Made by a program: the position numbers and the translations under genes. This document shows, piece after piece, positions 54,544 to 62,440 of a stretch of DNA of 64,000 bases (position 1 is its first letter; every line of letters starts with the position of its first letter). This DNA is from Micavibrio sp. Lineage in GTDB: Bacteria; Pseudomonadota; Alphaproteobacteria; Micavibrionales; Micavibrionaceae. The stretch spans positions 62,001 to 126,000 of the forward strand of contig JAPJQV010000006.1 in NCBI GenBank assembly GCA_030824965.1, read 5' to 3'. The notes under the pieces are model-generated. The model was given only the letters and a program-made list of their open reading frames with translations, was not told where the DNA came from and did no database searches.

Positions 54544-55269
54544 ATGAAGAAGCTTATTGCTGGAAATTGGAAAATGAACGGATCACTGGCCGAAGCAGTG
54601 AGTTTGGCAAAATCCATTACAAGTATTGATGGCGTCGATATTTGCCTTTGTCCGCCGTATTTGCATTTGCCTATAGTAAAAGACAACCTTCAAAATGGTG
54701 TTTTTCTCGGGGCGCAGAATTCTTCCCAATTTAAAAACGGAGCGTATACAGGCGATATCTCGGCGGCAATGATCAAAGATATCGGTGCCGAATATGTCAT
54801 ATTGGGCCATTCAGAGCGCCGCCAGTATTTCGGCGCAACAGATAAAATCATCTCGGATCAGGCCGTTCTGGCGCATGCGGAAAATCTGATCACTATAATA
54901 TGCGTCGGAGAGACAGAAGCAGAGCGCGAGCAAGGCAAAGCGGAAGAAGTCGTCAAATCTCAACTTCTAGGCTCCCTGCCGGTTTGTGCCACAGCAGAAA
55001 ACACGGTGATTGCCTATGAACCGGTCTGGGCGATTGGAACAGGCAAGACGGCAACGCCGGAAGATGTAAAATCCATGCACGCTTTTATACGTAATGTATT
55101 GAAGGAAAAGCTGGACAAATTCGATTCCATCCGTATTTTGTACGGCGGTTCGGTTAAGCCCGATAACGCCAAAGACCTATTGCATATAGAAAATGTGGAT
55201 GGGGCTTTAGTTGGCGGCGCGAGCCTGAAGACTGAACAGTTCATGGCAATTGTGAACGCTGCGAAATAA
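54544..55269 (+). CDS. tpiA: Triosephosphate isomerase
   Basis: 241 residues. It interconverts DHAP and glyceraldehyde 3-phosphate. I use the ATG at 54544 (MKKLIAGNWKMNG, with Lys10), which has AAAGG upstream; an earlier in-frame start adds 14 residues not found in the family. The catalytic His is in ILGHSERRQYFG, the Glu in AYEPVWAIGTGKTA, and the phosphate loop is GGSVKPDNA. Heads the plus-strand run tpiA-secG-pyrG-kdsA, divergent from ppiD. Confidence 0.97.
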   Translation: MKKLIAGNWKMNGSLAEAVSLAKSITSIDGVDICLCPPYLHLPIVKDNLQNGVFLGAQNSSQFKNGAYTGDISAAMIKDIGAEYVILGHSERRQYFGATDKIISDQAVLAHAENLITIICVGETEAEREQGKAEEVVKSQLLGSLPVCATAENTVIAYEPVWAIGTGKTATPEDVKSMHAFIRNVLKEKLDKFDSIRILYGGSVKPDNAKDLLHIENVDGALVGGASLKTEQFMAIVNAAK

Positions 55270-55278
55270 GTATTTGAT

Positions 55279-55629
55279 ATGGAACATGTAATTCTCGTCA
55301 TCCACCTGATTCTAACCTTGGCTTTAATCGGCCTCATACTGTTACAACGCTCCGAAGGCGGTGGTTTAGGTATCGGTGGCGGTGGCGGTGGTTTAGGTAG
55401 TTTTGCCTCGGCTCAGACAACGGCCAATGCCTTGACGAAAGCGACCCAATGGGTAGCTGGCGCTTTTTTTGCGACAAGTTTGATTCTGGCTATTATGGCG
55501 TCACAACGCGGCGCGGCTCCAAGCATTCTCGATTCAGCCTCTCCGGCAGCCATCACGAAAGAAGCTCCAGCGACTGAATCGAAATCAGAAGAACCTAAAA
55601 AAGCTCCTTCAGTACCAATAAGCCAATGA
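55279..55629 (+). CDS. secG: Protein translocase subunit SecG
   Basis: 116 residues. Two membrane helices (about 3-22 and 53-74) flank a cytoplasmic Gly-rich loop (SEGGGLGIGGGGGGLGSF) typical of alphaproteobacterial SecG. The C-terminal tail is Ala/Pro/Glu-rich and exposed. It assists SecYE during export. Overlaps pyrG by four bases. Confidence 0.94.
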   Translation: MEHVILVIHLILTLALIGLILLQRSEGGGLGIGGGGGGLGSFASAQTTANALTKATQWVAGAFFATSLILAIMASQRGAAPSILDSASPAAITKEAPATESKSEEPKKAPSVPISQ

Positions 55630-57254
55630 CAAAATATATATTCATTACAGGTGGGGTCGTTTCCTCTTTAGGAAAAGGCCTTGGCTCCGCTGCGCTCGGC
55701 GCACTTTTGCAAGCTCGCGGCTACACAACACGCCTTTGCAAACTTGATCCGTACCTTAATATCGACCCGGGTACGATGTCGCCGTTTCAGCATGGTGAAG
55801 TTTTCGTGACCGATGATGGCGCGGAAACAGATCTCGATCTGGGTCACTATGAACGCTTTACAGGACGTCCGGCAACACAGACGGATAACGTCACTACAGG
55901 TAAAATCTACCTTAATGTGTTGCAACGTGAACGCCGCGGCGAATATCTTGGTGCAACGATTCAGGTTATTCCGCATATTACCAATGAAATAAAAGACTTT
56001 ATCAAAGAAAAAGACGGTTCTGCCGACTTCGTCATGGTGGAAATCGGTGGAACAGTCGGCGATATTGAAAGCCTTCCATTTCTCGAAGCCATTCGCCAAT
56101 TTGGTAACGAAGTAGGGCCTGAACGCGCTATTTTCATTCATGTAACCTTGCTGCCTTACATCGCGGCGGCAGGTGAATTGAAAACAAAGCCGACACAGCA
56201 CTCGGTCAAGGAATTGATGTCGGTCGGTATCCGCCCGAATATTCTTCTTTGCCGCAGCGATCGTCCGATCGAAGATGATGATCTTCGCAAGATCGGCCTG
56301 TTCTGCAATATTCCGCATGAACGCGTCATTCCGGCGCTTGATGTTAAATCCATCTATGAAGTGCCATTAACTTATCATGCCGAAGGTCTTGATAACGAAG
56401 TATTGGCTTGTTTTGGTATCAAAGATGCGAAAGAACCTGATCTTTCCAAATGGGAAGAAATCGTTGCCCGTATCAAAAATCCCGAAGCCCAGGTCAAAAT
56501 CGGTATTGTCGGTAAATATACCGAACTGACTGACAGCTATAAATCTCTGAACGAAGCTCTGATCCACGGCGGCATTGCCAATAATGTCAAGGTTCAGTTG
56601 AAATTTCTCGAAGGTGAAACATTCGAAAAAGACGGCCATGTGGCAGAGCTTGAAGATGTCGATGCGATCCTTGTTCCGGGAGGTTTCGGCCAACGCGGTA
56701 CGGAAGGCATGATCAAAGCGGTGACTTTTGCCCGTGAACGTAAAGTCCCGTATTTCGGTATTTGTTTCGGTATGCAAATGGCCGTCATCGAAGCAACCAG
56801 AAATCTTGTCGGCTTGAAAGACGCAAACTCTACGGAATTCGGCGAATGCAAAGAACCTGTCGTCGGCTTAATGACCGAATGGCTGCAGGGCAATGAAATG
56901 GTTACACGCGACGATAAAGGCGATCTGGGCGGCACGATGCGTCTCGGTGCTTACAACGCGGCCCTGAAACCCGGCTCGCTGATTTCAAAAATCTACGATT
57001 CAACTACGATCTCCGAACGTCACCGTCACCGTTATGAAGTGAACGTAAATTACGTTGAGCGTCTGGAAGAAAAGGGCATGCAATTCGCGGGTATGTCCCC
57101 AAGCGGCAAACTGCCGGAAACAGTCGAAATTCCCGGCCACCCATGGTTTATCGGTGTTCAGTACCATCCGGAATTGAAATCCAAACCGTTCGAACCGCAT
57201 CCATTATTTACATCCTTCATTAAAGCAGCGCTTGAGAAAAGCAGATTGGTTTAA
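55626..57254 (+). CDS. pyrG: CTP synthase
   Basis: 542 residues. It makes CTP from UTP with glutamine. The N-terminal synthase domain begins with IFITGGVVSSLGKGLGSAAL and has the CTP/UTP-site motif QVIPHITNEIKDF. The glutaminase domain has the Cys in YFGICFGMQMAV and the His-Glu pair in GVQYHPELKS. Placement secG-pyrG-kdsA-eno is a conserved order in Alphaproteobacteria. Confidence 0.98.
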   Translation: MTKYIFITGGVVSSLGKGLGSAALGALLQARGYTTRLCKLDPYLNIDPGTMSPFQHGEVFVTDDGAETDLDLGHYERFTGRPATQTDNVTTGKIYLNVLQRERRGEYLGATIQVIPHITNEIKDFIKEKDGSADFVMVEIGGTVGDIESLPFLEAIRQFGNEVGPERAIFIHVTLLPYIAAAGELKTKPTQHSVKELMSVGIRPNILLCRSDRPIEDDDLRKIGLFCNIPHERVIPALDVKSIYEVPLTYHAEGLDNEVLACFGIKDAKEPDLSKWEEIVARIKNPEAQVKIGIVGKYTELTDSYKSLNEALIHGGIANNVKVQLKFLEGETFEKDGHVAELEDVDAILVPGGFGQRGTEGMIKAVTFARERKVPYFGICFGMQMAVIEATRNLVGLKDANSTEFGECKEPVVGLMTEWLQGNEMVTRDDKGDLGGTMRLGAYNAALKPGSLISKIYDSTTISERHRHRYEVNVNYVERLEEKGMQFAGMSPSGKLPETVEIPGHPWFIGVQYHPELKSKPFEPHPLFTSFIKAALEKSRLV

Positions 57255-57259
57255 TAGCC

Positions 57260-58105
57260 ATGAAAACAGTAAAAATAGATTCCATAGAAGTCGCCAACGA
57301 TAAGCCTTTCGTTCTTTTTGGCGGTATTAATGTTTTAGAAGATGAAAGCAGCACGCTAAAAGCTGTCGAAGTCTATAAAAAAATTACAGATAAGCTGAAC
57401 ATTCCGTATGTGTTCAAGGCGAGCTTTGATAAGGCTAACCGCTCCAGCATCCATAGCTATCGTGGCGTGGGTATGGACGAAGGTTTGAAGATTTTTCAAA
57501 AAGTAAAATCCGAATTCGGCGTCGCAATTATCACCGATATTCATGAACAATATCAATGCCAGCCCGTAGCCGATGTGGTTGACGTTATCCAGCTTCCGGC
57601 ATTTCTGGCGCGTCAGACCGATCTCGTCGAAGCGATGGCGAAAACAGGCGCGGTCATCAATATCAAGAAACCTCAATTCCTGTCACCTTATCAGGTTGGC
57701 AACATTGTCGATAAATTCGCTGAATGCGGTAATGAGCAGGTTATCCTTTGTGAGCGCGGGCATTGCTTCGGCTACGATAATCTGGTTGTCGATCCGATGG
57801 CTTTTGCCGTGATGAAGGAAGTGTCGAAAGGCACGCCGATTATCTGCGATACAGTCCATGCGTCACAAATGCGCATGCCGGGTTCTGCCGCTTCCGGCGG
57901 CCGCCGGGCGCTCGTGCCTGATCTGACCCGCGCTGTTTTAGCTATTGGCATTGCCGGTATTTTCATTGAAGGCCATGAAGATCCCGACAAAGCTAAGTGC
58001 GATGGGCCATCCGCCATTCCTTTCGATAAGCTGGAAGAATTTATCACTCAATCGAAAGCGGTTGATGATTTAGTCAAAGCCATGCAATTAGTGCACATCA
58101 CTTAA
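57260..58105 (+). CDS. kdsA: KDO 8-phosphate synthase
   Basis: 281 residues, TIM barrel. It condenses PEP with arabinose 5-phosphate to make KDO-8-P for the LPS inner core. Motifs are FKASFDKANRSS, TDIHEQYQC, LPAFLARQTDLVEA, NIKKPQFLSP and CDTVHASQMR. The Asn in NIKKPQ marks the metal-independent class. It starts five bases after the pyrG stop. Confidence 0.96.
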   Translation: MKTVKIDSIEVANDKPFVLFGGINVLEDESSTLKAVEVYKKITDKLNIPYVFKASFDKANRSSIHSYRGVGMDEGLKIFQKVKSEFGVAIITDIHEQYQCQPVADVVDVIQLPAFLARQTDLVEAMAKTGAVINIKKPQFLSPYQVGNIVDKFAECGNEQVILCERGHCFGYDNLVVDPMAFAVMKEVSKGTPIICDTVHASQMRMPGSAASGGRRALVPDLTRAVLAIGIAGIFIEGHEDPDKAKCDGPSAIPFDKLEEFITQSKAVDDLVKAMQLVHIT

Positions 58106-58109
58106 TTTA

Positions 58110-58138
58110 TTGACATAATCTTGACTTTACTTTATTAA
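58110..58138 (+). promoter_or_regulatory. Predicted strong sigma-70 promoter after kdsA
   Basis: Perfect TTGACA (58110-58115), a 17-base spacer, then TATTAA (58133-58138). The predicted start is near 58145. It begins four bases after the kdsA stop. It would drive the two unknown small genes at 58254 and 58659, and could feed the eno hairpin region. A second, poorer TGTTATGCT extended -10 lies at 58211-58219. Confidence 0.6.
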
Positions 58139-58146
58139 ATTGTCAC

Positions 58147-58236
58147 ATGAGGGCAAGACATTCCATTTCGGAAAGTCAGCCAGAACTTGAAAAAATGCTA
58201 TTAAAATCAATGTTATGCTACAAAGCTAACATCTAA
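58147..58236 (+). CDS. Possible 29-residue leader peptide
   Basis: An ATG at 58147, about two bases after the predicted transcription start, opens a 29-codon frame rich in Ser, Leu and Lys, ending in TAA at 58234-58236. It would be translated as a leaderless message. It ends 17 bases before the next gene. No conservation can be judged; an open frame this short can occur by chance. Confidence 0.2.
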   Translation: MRARHSISESQPELEKMLLKSMLCYKANI

Positions 58237-58253
58237 TTTAATGAGTACAAACA

Positions 58254-58649
58254 ATGAGTAAAATCACCCTCCGCATAGCAAATTTTCATAGCGACCCGTT
58301 ATTAAATACCGCCACGCAGCGCGGTTTTGAAAAAATGGGATCTCCGGATGTCCTGGCCATTTTTGCCAAAGCGGCGCCTGATGCAGCGAAGGCTGAGATT
58401 TTAGATGCCCTTGGTGGCGAAACAATCAGCCAACCGCACCTTGGGAATTATCTTGACGCTTATTTAATCCGTTCCGGCCGGGAAACATTTTTTACGTTAT
58501 GCGAATTGTTCGACGCAGGATCGGTAAAAGGCGCATCTGTGAAAGCCGATCTTCATAACGAATTCCGTCGCGTAGAAGCGGAAGGTGTAACTTTGGAAGC
58601 GCGGAATTTAGTCCTCGTTGGCGTCCGACCCGAGCCGGCATTATCATAG
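58254..58649 (+). CDS. Small protein of unknown function
   Basis: 131 residues, not recognised. It is soluble, with no signal peptide or membrane segment. The sequence looks mainly helical, with Ala-rich amphipathic stretches (VLAIFAKAAPDAAKAEILDA) and a second helical region with HNEFRRVEAEGVTLEAR. It starts MSKITLRIANFHS. No strong Shine-Dalgarno sequence is seen. It lies alone behind the promoter at 58110, and its stop lies inside the ribosome-binding site of the next small gene, so the two form an operon. The order kdsA-eno is often interrupted by small genes in relatives. Confidence 0.6.
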   Translation: MSKITLRIANFHSDPLLNTATQRGFEKMGSPDVLAIFAKAAPDAAKAEILDALGGETISQPHLGNYLDAYLIRSGRETFFTLCELFDAGSVKGASVKADLHNEFRRVEAEGVTLEARNLVLVGVRPEPALS

Positions 58650-58658
58650 GAGGCGCAA

Positions 58659-58832
58659 ATGCAGGATGTAATATCTCATAAAGATACATGGTCTAGGATT
58701 TCACTCAGCCATGATGAGAAGATTGAAACATGTGAAAAATTATGGCGCAAGCGGATAGCAGAAGCGGAAACCATCGAACAAAGAGCGGCCATACGCAACT
58801 GTCTGGAAATCTACCGCAAATTTCATCCTTAA
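58659..58832 (+). CDS. 57-residue protein of unknown function
   Basis: A short frame with an excellent ribosome-binding site: AGGAGG at 58648-58653, five bases before the ATG, and overlapping the stop codon of the gene before. The product is charged and probably all-helical (HDEKIETCEKLWRKRIAEAE, then ETIEQRAAIRNCLEIYRKF) with two Cys. No signal peptide or known family. The spacing makes translation likely. The strong hairpin at 58864 follows 31 bases after the stop. Confidence 0.55.
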   Translation: MQDVISHKDTWSRISLSHDEKIETCEKLWRKRIAEAETIEQRAAIRNCLEIYRKFHP

Positions 58833-58863
58833 CAACTACTGGACCTTAACCAAAATTCCCTTT

Positions 58864-58898
58864 AAAAATCCTTTGTAGCCAACACAAAGGATTTTTTT
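58864..58898 (+). terminator. Terminator-like hairpin that contains the eno ribosome-binding site
   Basis: AAAAATCCTTTGT (58864-58876) pairs perfectly with ACAAAGGATTTTT (58884-58896), a 13-bp stem with a seven-base loop, followed by TT and then the eno ATG at 58899. The only Shine-Dalgarno candidate of eno, AAAGGA (58886-58891), is inside the 3' arm. It fits an intrinsic terminator for the small genes and would also mask eno initiation on any read-through transcript. Confidence 0.75.
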
Positions 58899-60209
58899 AT
58901 GAGCGCAATCGTAGATGTATATGCCCGTCAAATTTTAGACAGCCGCGGTAACCCTACCGTCGAAGTCGATGTCGTATTGGAGAGCGGAGCGCGCGGTCGT
59001 GCGGCTGTTCCGTCAGGCGCTTCAACAGGTGCGCATGAAGCGGTTGAACTTCGTGACGGTGATAAATCCCGTTACATGGGTAAGTCGGTTGAGACTGCCG
59101 TCAACAACGTCAATACTGAAATCATGGATTTGCTGGACGGGATTGAAGCCGAAGAGCAAACCCTGATCGATCACGCGATGATCGAACTCGATGGCACGGA
59201 AAACAAATCCCGCCTTGGCGCGAATGCCATTCTTGGTGTGTCTTTAGCCGTTGCGCGTGCGCAGGCTGAAGAAGTCGACCAGCAAATCTACCGCTATATC
59301 GGCGGTGTCTTCGCAAACATGCTGCCGGTGCCGATGATGAACATCATCAATGGTGGTTCCCACGCCGACAACCCGGTAGACTTCCAGGAATTCATGATTA
59401 TGCCTGTCGGCGCTGACAGCATTTCAGAAGCGATCCGTATGGGCTCCGAAATCTTCCATACATTGAAGAAAGAGCTTTCTGCTGCTGGCCTTAATACAAA
59501 TGTGGGCGACGAGGGCGGTTTTGCTCCTGCGGTTAAATCTTCTTACGAAGCCTTAGACTTCATCATGAAAGCGATCGAAAAGGCTGGCTATACACCGGGC
59601 GAAGACGTCGTTCTGGCGCTTGATGTCGCCGCGACCGAATTCTTCAAGGATGGTAAATACCATCTCGAAGGCGAAGGCAAAGTCCTGACAACTGACCAGA
59701 TGATCAAATACTATGAAGATCTCTGCGCGAAATACCCGATCGTCTCCATCGAAGATGGTCTGGCTGAAGACGACTGGGCCGGTTGGGCCGCTTTGACAAA
59801 AGCGCTTGGTGATAAAGTCCAGCTTGTCGGCGACGATCTGTTTGTTACAAATCCTAAACGCCTCGCTCGTGGTATCGAAGAGAAATCCGCTAATGCGATT
59901 CTCGTGAAAGTGAACCAGATCGGTACGCTGACAGAAACTTTACAAGCCGTCGAGATGGCCCAAAAAGCAGGCTTCGGCGTGATCCTGTCACACCGTTCCG
60001 GCGAGACGGAAGATTCCACGATTGCTGATCTGGCGGTCGCCACAAATGCAGGCCAGATCAAGACAGGTTCTTTGTCACGTTCTGATCGTGTCGCTAAATA
60101 CAACCAGTTGATCCGCATCGAAGAAATCTTAGGCCCATCGGCGCGGTATGCGGGCACCTCTATCCTGCGCGAAAAGCCGTCATCCAAAGCAAAACTAAAA
60201 GCGGCTTAA
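58899..60209 (+). CDS. eno: Enolase
   Basis: 436 residues. It interconverts 2-phosphoglycerate and phosphoenolpyruvate and is often a degradosome member. Motifs are RQILDSRGNPTVEVDV, VPSGASTGAHEAVELRDGD, the metal ligands in ALDVAATEF, SIEDGLAEDDW and GDDLFVTN, and the signature ILSHRSGETEDSTIADLAVA. The ATG directly abuts a 13-bp terminator-like hairpin that holds its ribosome-binding site, so expression needs read-through, an unseen start, or melting of the hairpin. Confidence 0.98.
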   Translation: MSAIVDVYARQILDSRGNPTVEVDVVLESGARGRAAVPSGASTGAHEAVELRDGDKSRYMGKSVETAVNNVNTEIMDLLDGIEAEEQTLIDHAMIELDGTENKSRLGANAILGVSLAVARAQAEEVDQQIYRYIGGVFANMLPVPMMNIINGGSHADNPVDFQEFMIMPVGADSISEAIRMGSEIFHTLKKELSAAGLNTNVGDEGGFAPAVKSSYEALDFIMKAIEKAGYTPGEDVVLALDVAATEFFKDGKYHLEGEGKVLTTDQMIKYYEDLCAKYPIVSIEDGLAEDDWAGWAALTKALGDKVQLVGDDLFVTNPKRLARGIEEKSANAILVKVNQIGTLTETLQAVEMAQKAGFGVILSHRSGETEDSTIADLAVATNAGQIKTGSLSRSDRVAKYNQLIRIEEILGPSARYAGTSILREKPSSKAKLKAA

Positions 60210-60220
60210 TCAAGTAACTG

Positions 60221-60242
60221 TCATCCCCGCGAAAGCGGGGAT
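60221..60242. repeat. REP-like palindrome after eno
   Basis: ATCCCCGC (60223-60230) pairs with GCGGGGAT (60235-60242) around a GAAA tetraloop, preceded by GTC. This core is a very common dispersed palindrome in proteobacterial intergenic DNA. No T tract follows, so it is not a full terminator, though it may stabilise the eno message end. Confidence 0.6.
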
Positions 60243-60266
60243 ATCCCTATCAAGGTATTAATACAA

Positions 60267-60878
60267 ATGATCGAAACCGCTATTCATTGGCTCATAGAAT
60301 TCATCGAGAAAATGGGCTATCCCGGTGTCTTTCTGATGTCCGCTCTCGAAAGTACTTTCATGCCGATCCCGAGCGAGGCCACGCTTATTCCTGCCGGATA
60401 TCTTATCCATCAGGGAACATGGAACGGGCCGATTGTTTTTACACTCGCGGTTCTCGGCACAATGGCAGGTTCGCTTTTGAATTACTATGTCGCGAAAATC
60501 TGCGGACGCTATATCCTGATCAAATACGGTCGTTTCTTTTTCATGAACGAAGAAAAAATGACGAAGGTCGATGATTATTTCCGCACCCATGGCCCGGTTT
60601 CGATTTTCTTGGGACGTTTGGTCTTCGGTATTCGCCATTTCATTTCGTTTCCGGCGGGCCTGGCCCGCATGAACCTTGCCAAGTTTTGTATCTATACAGG
60701 GCTGGGCGGGGCGATCTGGACGGCGGTATTGCTGGTTTTGGGTTATCAGCTCGGTAATAATCAGGAACTGGTCAAAAGCCTTCTGCCGGAGATTAAAATC
60801 GGCTGCGCCTTACTGGTGTTGATTGCCGGAGGTATTTATTTCTGGCGGCATAAGAAGAAGATTACTGTATCCTCCTAA
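60267..60878 (+). CDS. DedA family membrane protein
   Basis: 203 residues with about five hydrophobic segments. The DedA/SNARE-associated (VTT) signature is present: ESTFMPIPSEATLIPAG (about 28-44), then GTMAGSLLNYYVAKICGR and FLGRLVFGIRHFISFPAG. Family members act in lipid-carrier flipping (C55-P or phosphatidylethanolamine) and membrane homeostasis; which one applies here is unclear. The ribosome-binding site is weak. It lies between two palindromic elements, downstream of eno. Confidence 0.9.
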   Translation: MIETAIHWLIEFIEKMGYPGVFLMSALESTFMPIPSEATLIPAGYLIHQGTWNGPIVFTLAVLGTMAGSLLNYYVAKICGRYILIKYGRFFFMNEEKMTKVDDYFRTHGPVSIFLGRLVFGIRHFISFPAGLARMNLAKFCIYTGLGGAIWTAVLLVLGYQLGNNQELVKSLLPEIKIGCALLVLIAGGIYFWRHKKKITVSS

Positions 60879-60887
60879 TTGTCATTC

Positions 60888-60910
60888 CGGCTTAACTGCG
60901 GGATGGCAAG
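60888..60910. repeat. Degenerate REP-like palindrome after the DedA gene
   Basis: GTCATTCCGG followed by TGCGGGATGGC gives an imperfect six-base stem (ATTCCG with CGGGAT, one G-T). Its 5' half, GTCATTCC, resembles the start of the palindrome after eno (GTCATCCC). Reported as a decayed copy of the same class; weak on its own. Confidence 0.3.
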
Positions 60911-60958
60911 GCGGGTTAAATCAAGCTATACTCCATAAAATAGCCTCGACTCATATTC

Positions 60959-61276
60959 ATGAAAAAACTGCTCGAACAACGCTATCTGGTCCGTAAAAAT
61001 CTCGTCACCTTGATCGGGATAGGCCTGTTCGTCTATTTTTCCTACCACCTGATGCTGGGGGAACGGTCGCTCATCCGTTACATGACTTTGGAAAAATCAG
61101 TCGCCACTTTGGAAAAACAATCCTTCGAATTGGCGCATAATCACGAGCAGCTTGAGAAAAAAGTCTCCATGCTCCGCCCAGGCTCGATCAATAAGGATTT
61201 GCTCGAAGAGCGCGCGCGGATCGTCCTCGGTTTCAGACGCCCCGGCGAAGTGGATGTATTATCTTCTAAAAACTGA
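60959..61276 (+). CDS. ftsB: FtsB/DivIC-like septum formation initiator
   Basis: 105-residue bitopic inner-membrane protein. A membrane helix covers about residues 17-35 (LVTLIGIGLFVYFSYHLM), and a periplasmic coiled coil follows (SVATLEKQSFELAHNHEQLE, about 45-70). The end has DLLEERARIVLGF, the usual DivIC/FtsB motif. It links with FtsL and FtsQ in the divisome. Its place between eno and pdhA is characteristic of Alphaproteobacteria. Confidence 0.85.
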   Translation: MKKLLEQRYLVRKNLVTLIGIGLFVYFSYHLMLGERSLIRYMTLEKSVATLEKQSFELAHNHEQLEKKVSMLRPGSINKDLLEERARIVLGFRRPGEVDVLSSKN

Positions 61277-61329
61277 TTCTCTTTTTGTTCTTTGTACGTT
61301 CCAATTTGCGCAATGCACAAACTAAACCA

Positions 61330-61357
61330 TTGGCGGCATTGGTTAAAATCGTGTAAT
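61330..61357 (+). promoter_or_regulatory. Candidate promoter of the pdh operon
   Basis: TTGGCG (61330-61335), a 16-base spacer, TGTAAT (61352-61357). The predicted start is about 30 bases before the pdhA GTG. Only a moderate match, but it is the best in the 118-base gap. Confidence 0.35.
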
Positions 61358-61394
61358 CCAACCCTCAAGTTCACACATTGGGAGAGATACACGC

Positions 61395-62438
61395 GTGTCC
61401 GCAAGTCCAAAATCGGCTTCAAAAGCCACGTCTAAACCATCGAAAACAATATCAAATACTGAAAGCCAGCCGACCCCGGAAGAGATGAAAAAGCTCTACC
61501 GTGAAATGCTCCTGATCCGCCGCTTTGAAGAAAAAGCCGGACAGCTTTACGGGATGGGCCTGATCGGCGGTTTCTGTCACCTATATATCGGTCAGGAAGC
61601 CGTTGTTACAGGTATCCAGTCCATGCAGCTTGAGCAGGATACGGTTATCACAACGTATCGCGACCACGCGCATATGCTGGCTATCGGCATGGACCCGAAA
61701 GGGATCATGGCGGAATTGACAGGTCGTATTGGCGGTTACTCGCGCGGCAAGGGCGGTTCCATGCACATGTTCTCCCGTGAAAAAGGTTTCTACGGCGGTC
61801 ACGGTATCGTTGGCGCATCTACCTCTATCGGGACAGGCATGGCCTTCACCCATAAATACAAAAAAGACGGCGGTGTTGCGGTGTCCTATATGGGCGACGG
61901 CGCGGCAAACCAGGGTCAGGTTTACGAATGCTTCAACATGGCGAAGCTCTGGAACCTTCCTGTCCTGTACGTCATCGAAAACAACCAATACGCGATGGGA
62001 ACATCGACGAAACGTCACGGTGCCGGTGAATTCTACCGCCGTGGTGAAGGTTTCGACATTCCAGGTGAAGTCGTAGACGGTATGGACGTGCTGACTGTTC
62101 AGGCGGCGGCAAGACAGGCTCTTGATTATGTTCGCTCCGGCAACGGTCCTTATATCCTTGAAGTGAAGACCTATCGCTATCGCGGTCACTCGATGTCCGA
62201 TCCTGCGAAATACCGTACGAAAGACGAAGTTGAAAAATACAAAACAGAGAGCGATCCAATCGAGCGTCTGAAAAAACTGATGTTCGAAACAGGTGGCTTG
62301 ACCGAAGACGATTTGAAACCGATCGATAAAGAGATCAAGGAAATCGTCGCCGAAGCCGCCAGCTTCAGCCAAGAGTCACCAGAACCAAACCCGTCCGAAC
62401 TCTGGACAGATGTTCTCGTCCCATTTGAGGTAAAATAA
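61395..62438 (+). CDS. pdhA: Pyruvate dehydrogenase E1 subunit alpha
   Basis: 347 residues. It decarboxylates pyruvate with thiamine diphosphate and passes the acetyl group to E2. It starts at GTG (61395), with GGAGAG nine bases before it. The N-terminus is a Ser/Thr/Lys-rich stretch, then REMLLIRRFEEKAGQLYGMG. The ThDP motif runs from GDGAANQGQVYE to VIENNQYAMGTS. The loop RYRGHSMSDPAKYR, phosphorylated in mitochondria, is present. An alpha/beta heterotetramer E1, as in Alphaproteobacteria and mitochondria. pdhB starts two bases after the stop. Confidence 0.97.
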   Translation: MSASPKSASKATSKPSKTISNTESQPTPEEMKKLYREMLLIRRFEEKAGQLYGMGLIGGFCHLYIGQEAVVTGIQSMQLEQDTVITTYRDHAHMLAIGMDPKGIMAELTGRIGGYSRGKGGSMHMFSREKGFYGGHGIVGASTSIGTGMAFTHKYKKDGGVAVSYMGDGAANQGQVYECFNMAKLWNLPVLYVIENNQYAMGTSTKRHGAGEFYRRGEGFDIPGEVVDGMDVLTVQAAARQALDYVRSGNGPYILEVKTYRYRGHSMSDPAKYRTKDEVEKYKTESDPIERLKKLMFETGGLTEDDLKPIDKEIKEIVAEAASFSQESPEPNPSELWTDVLVPFEVK

Positions 62439-62440
62439 TT

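Noticed and set aside
55668..56318. 216-codon open frame on the minus strand
   Set aside because: Antisense to the synthase domain of pyrG; a shadow of a highly conserved gene.
61581..62372. 263-codon open frame on the minus strand
   Set aside because: Fully antisense to pdhA, with no recognisable family and no ribosome-binding site.
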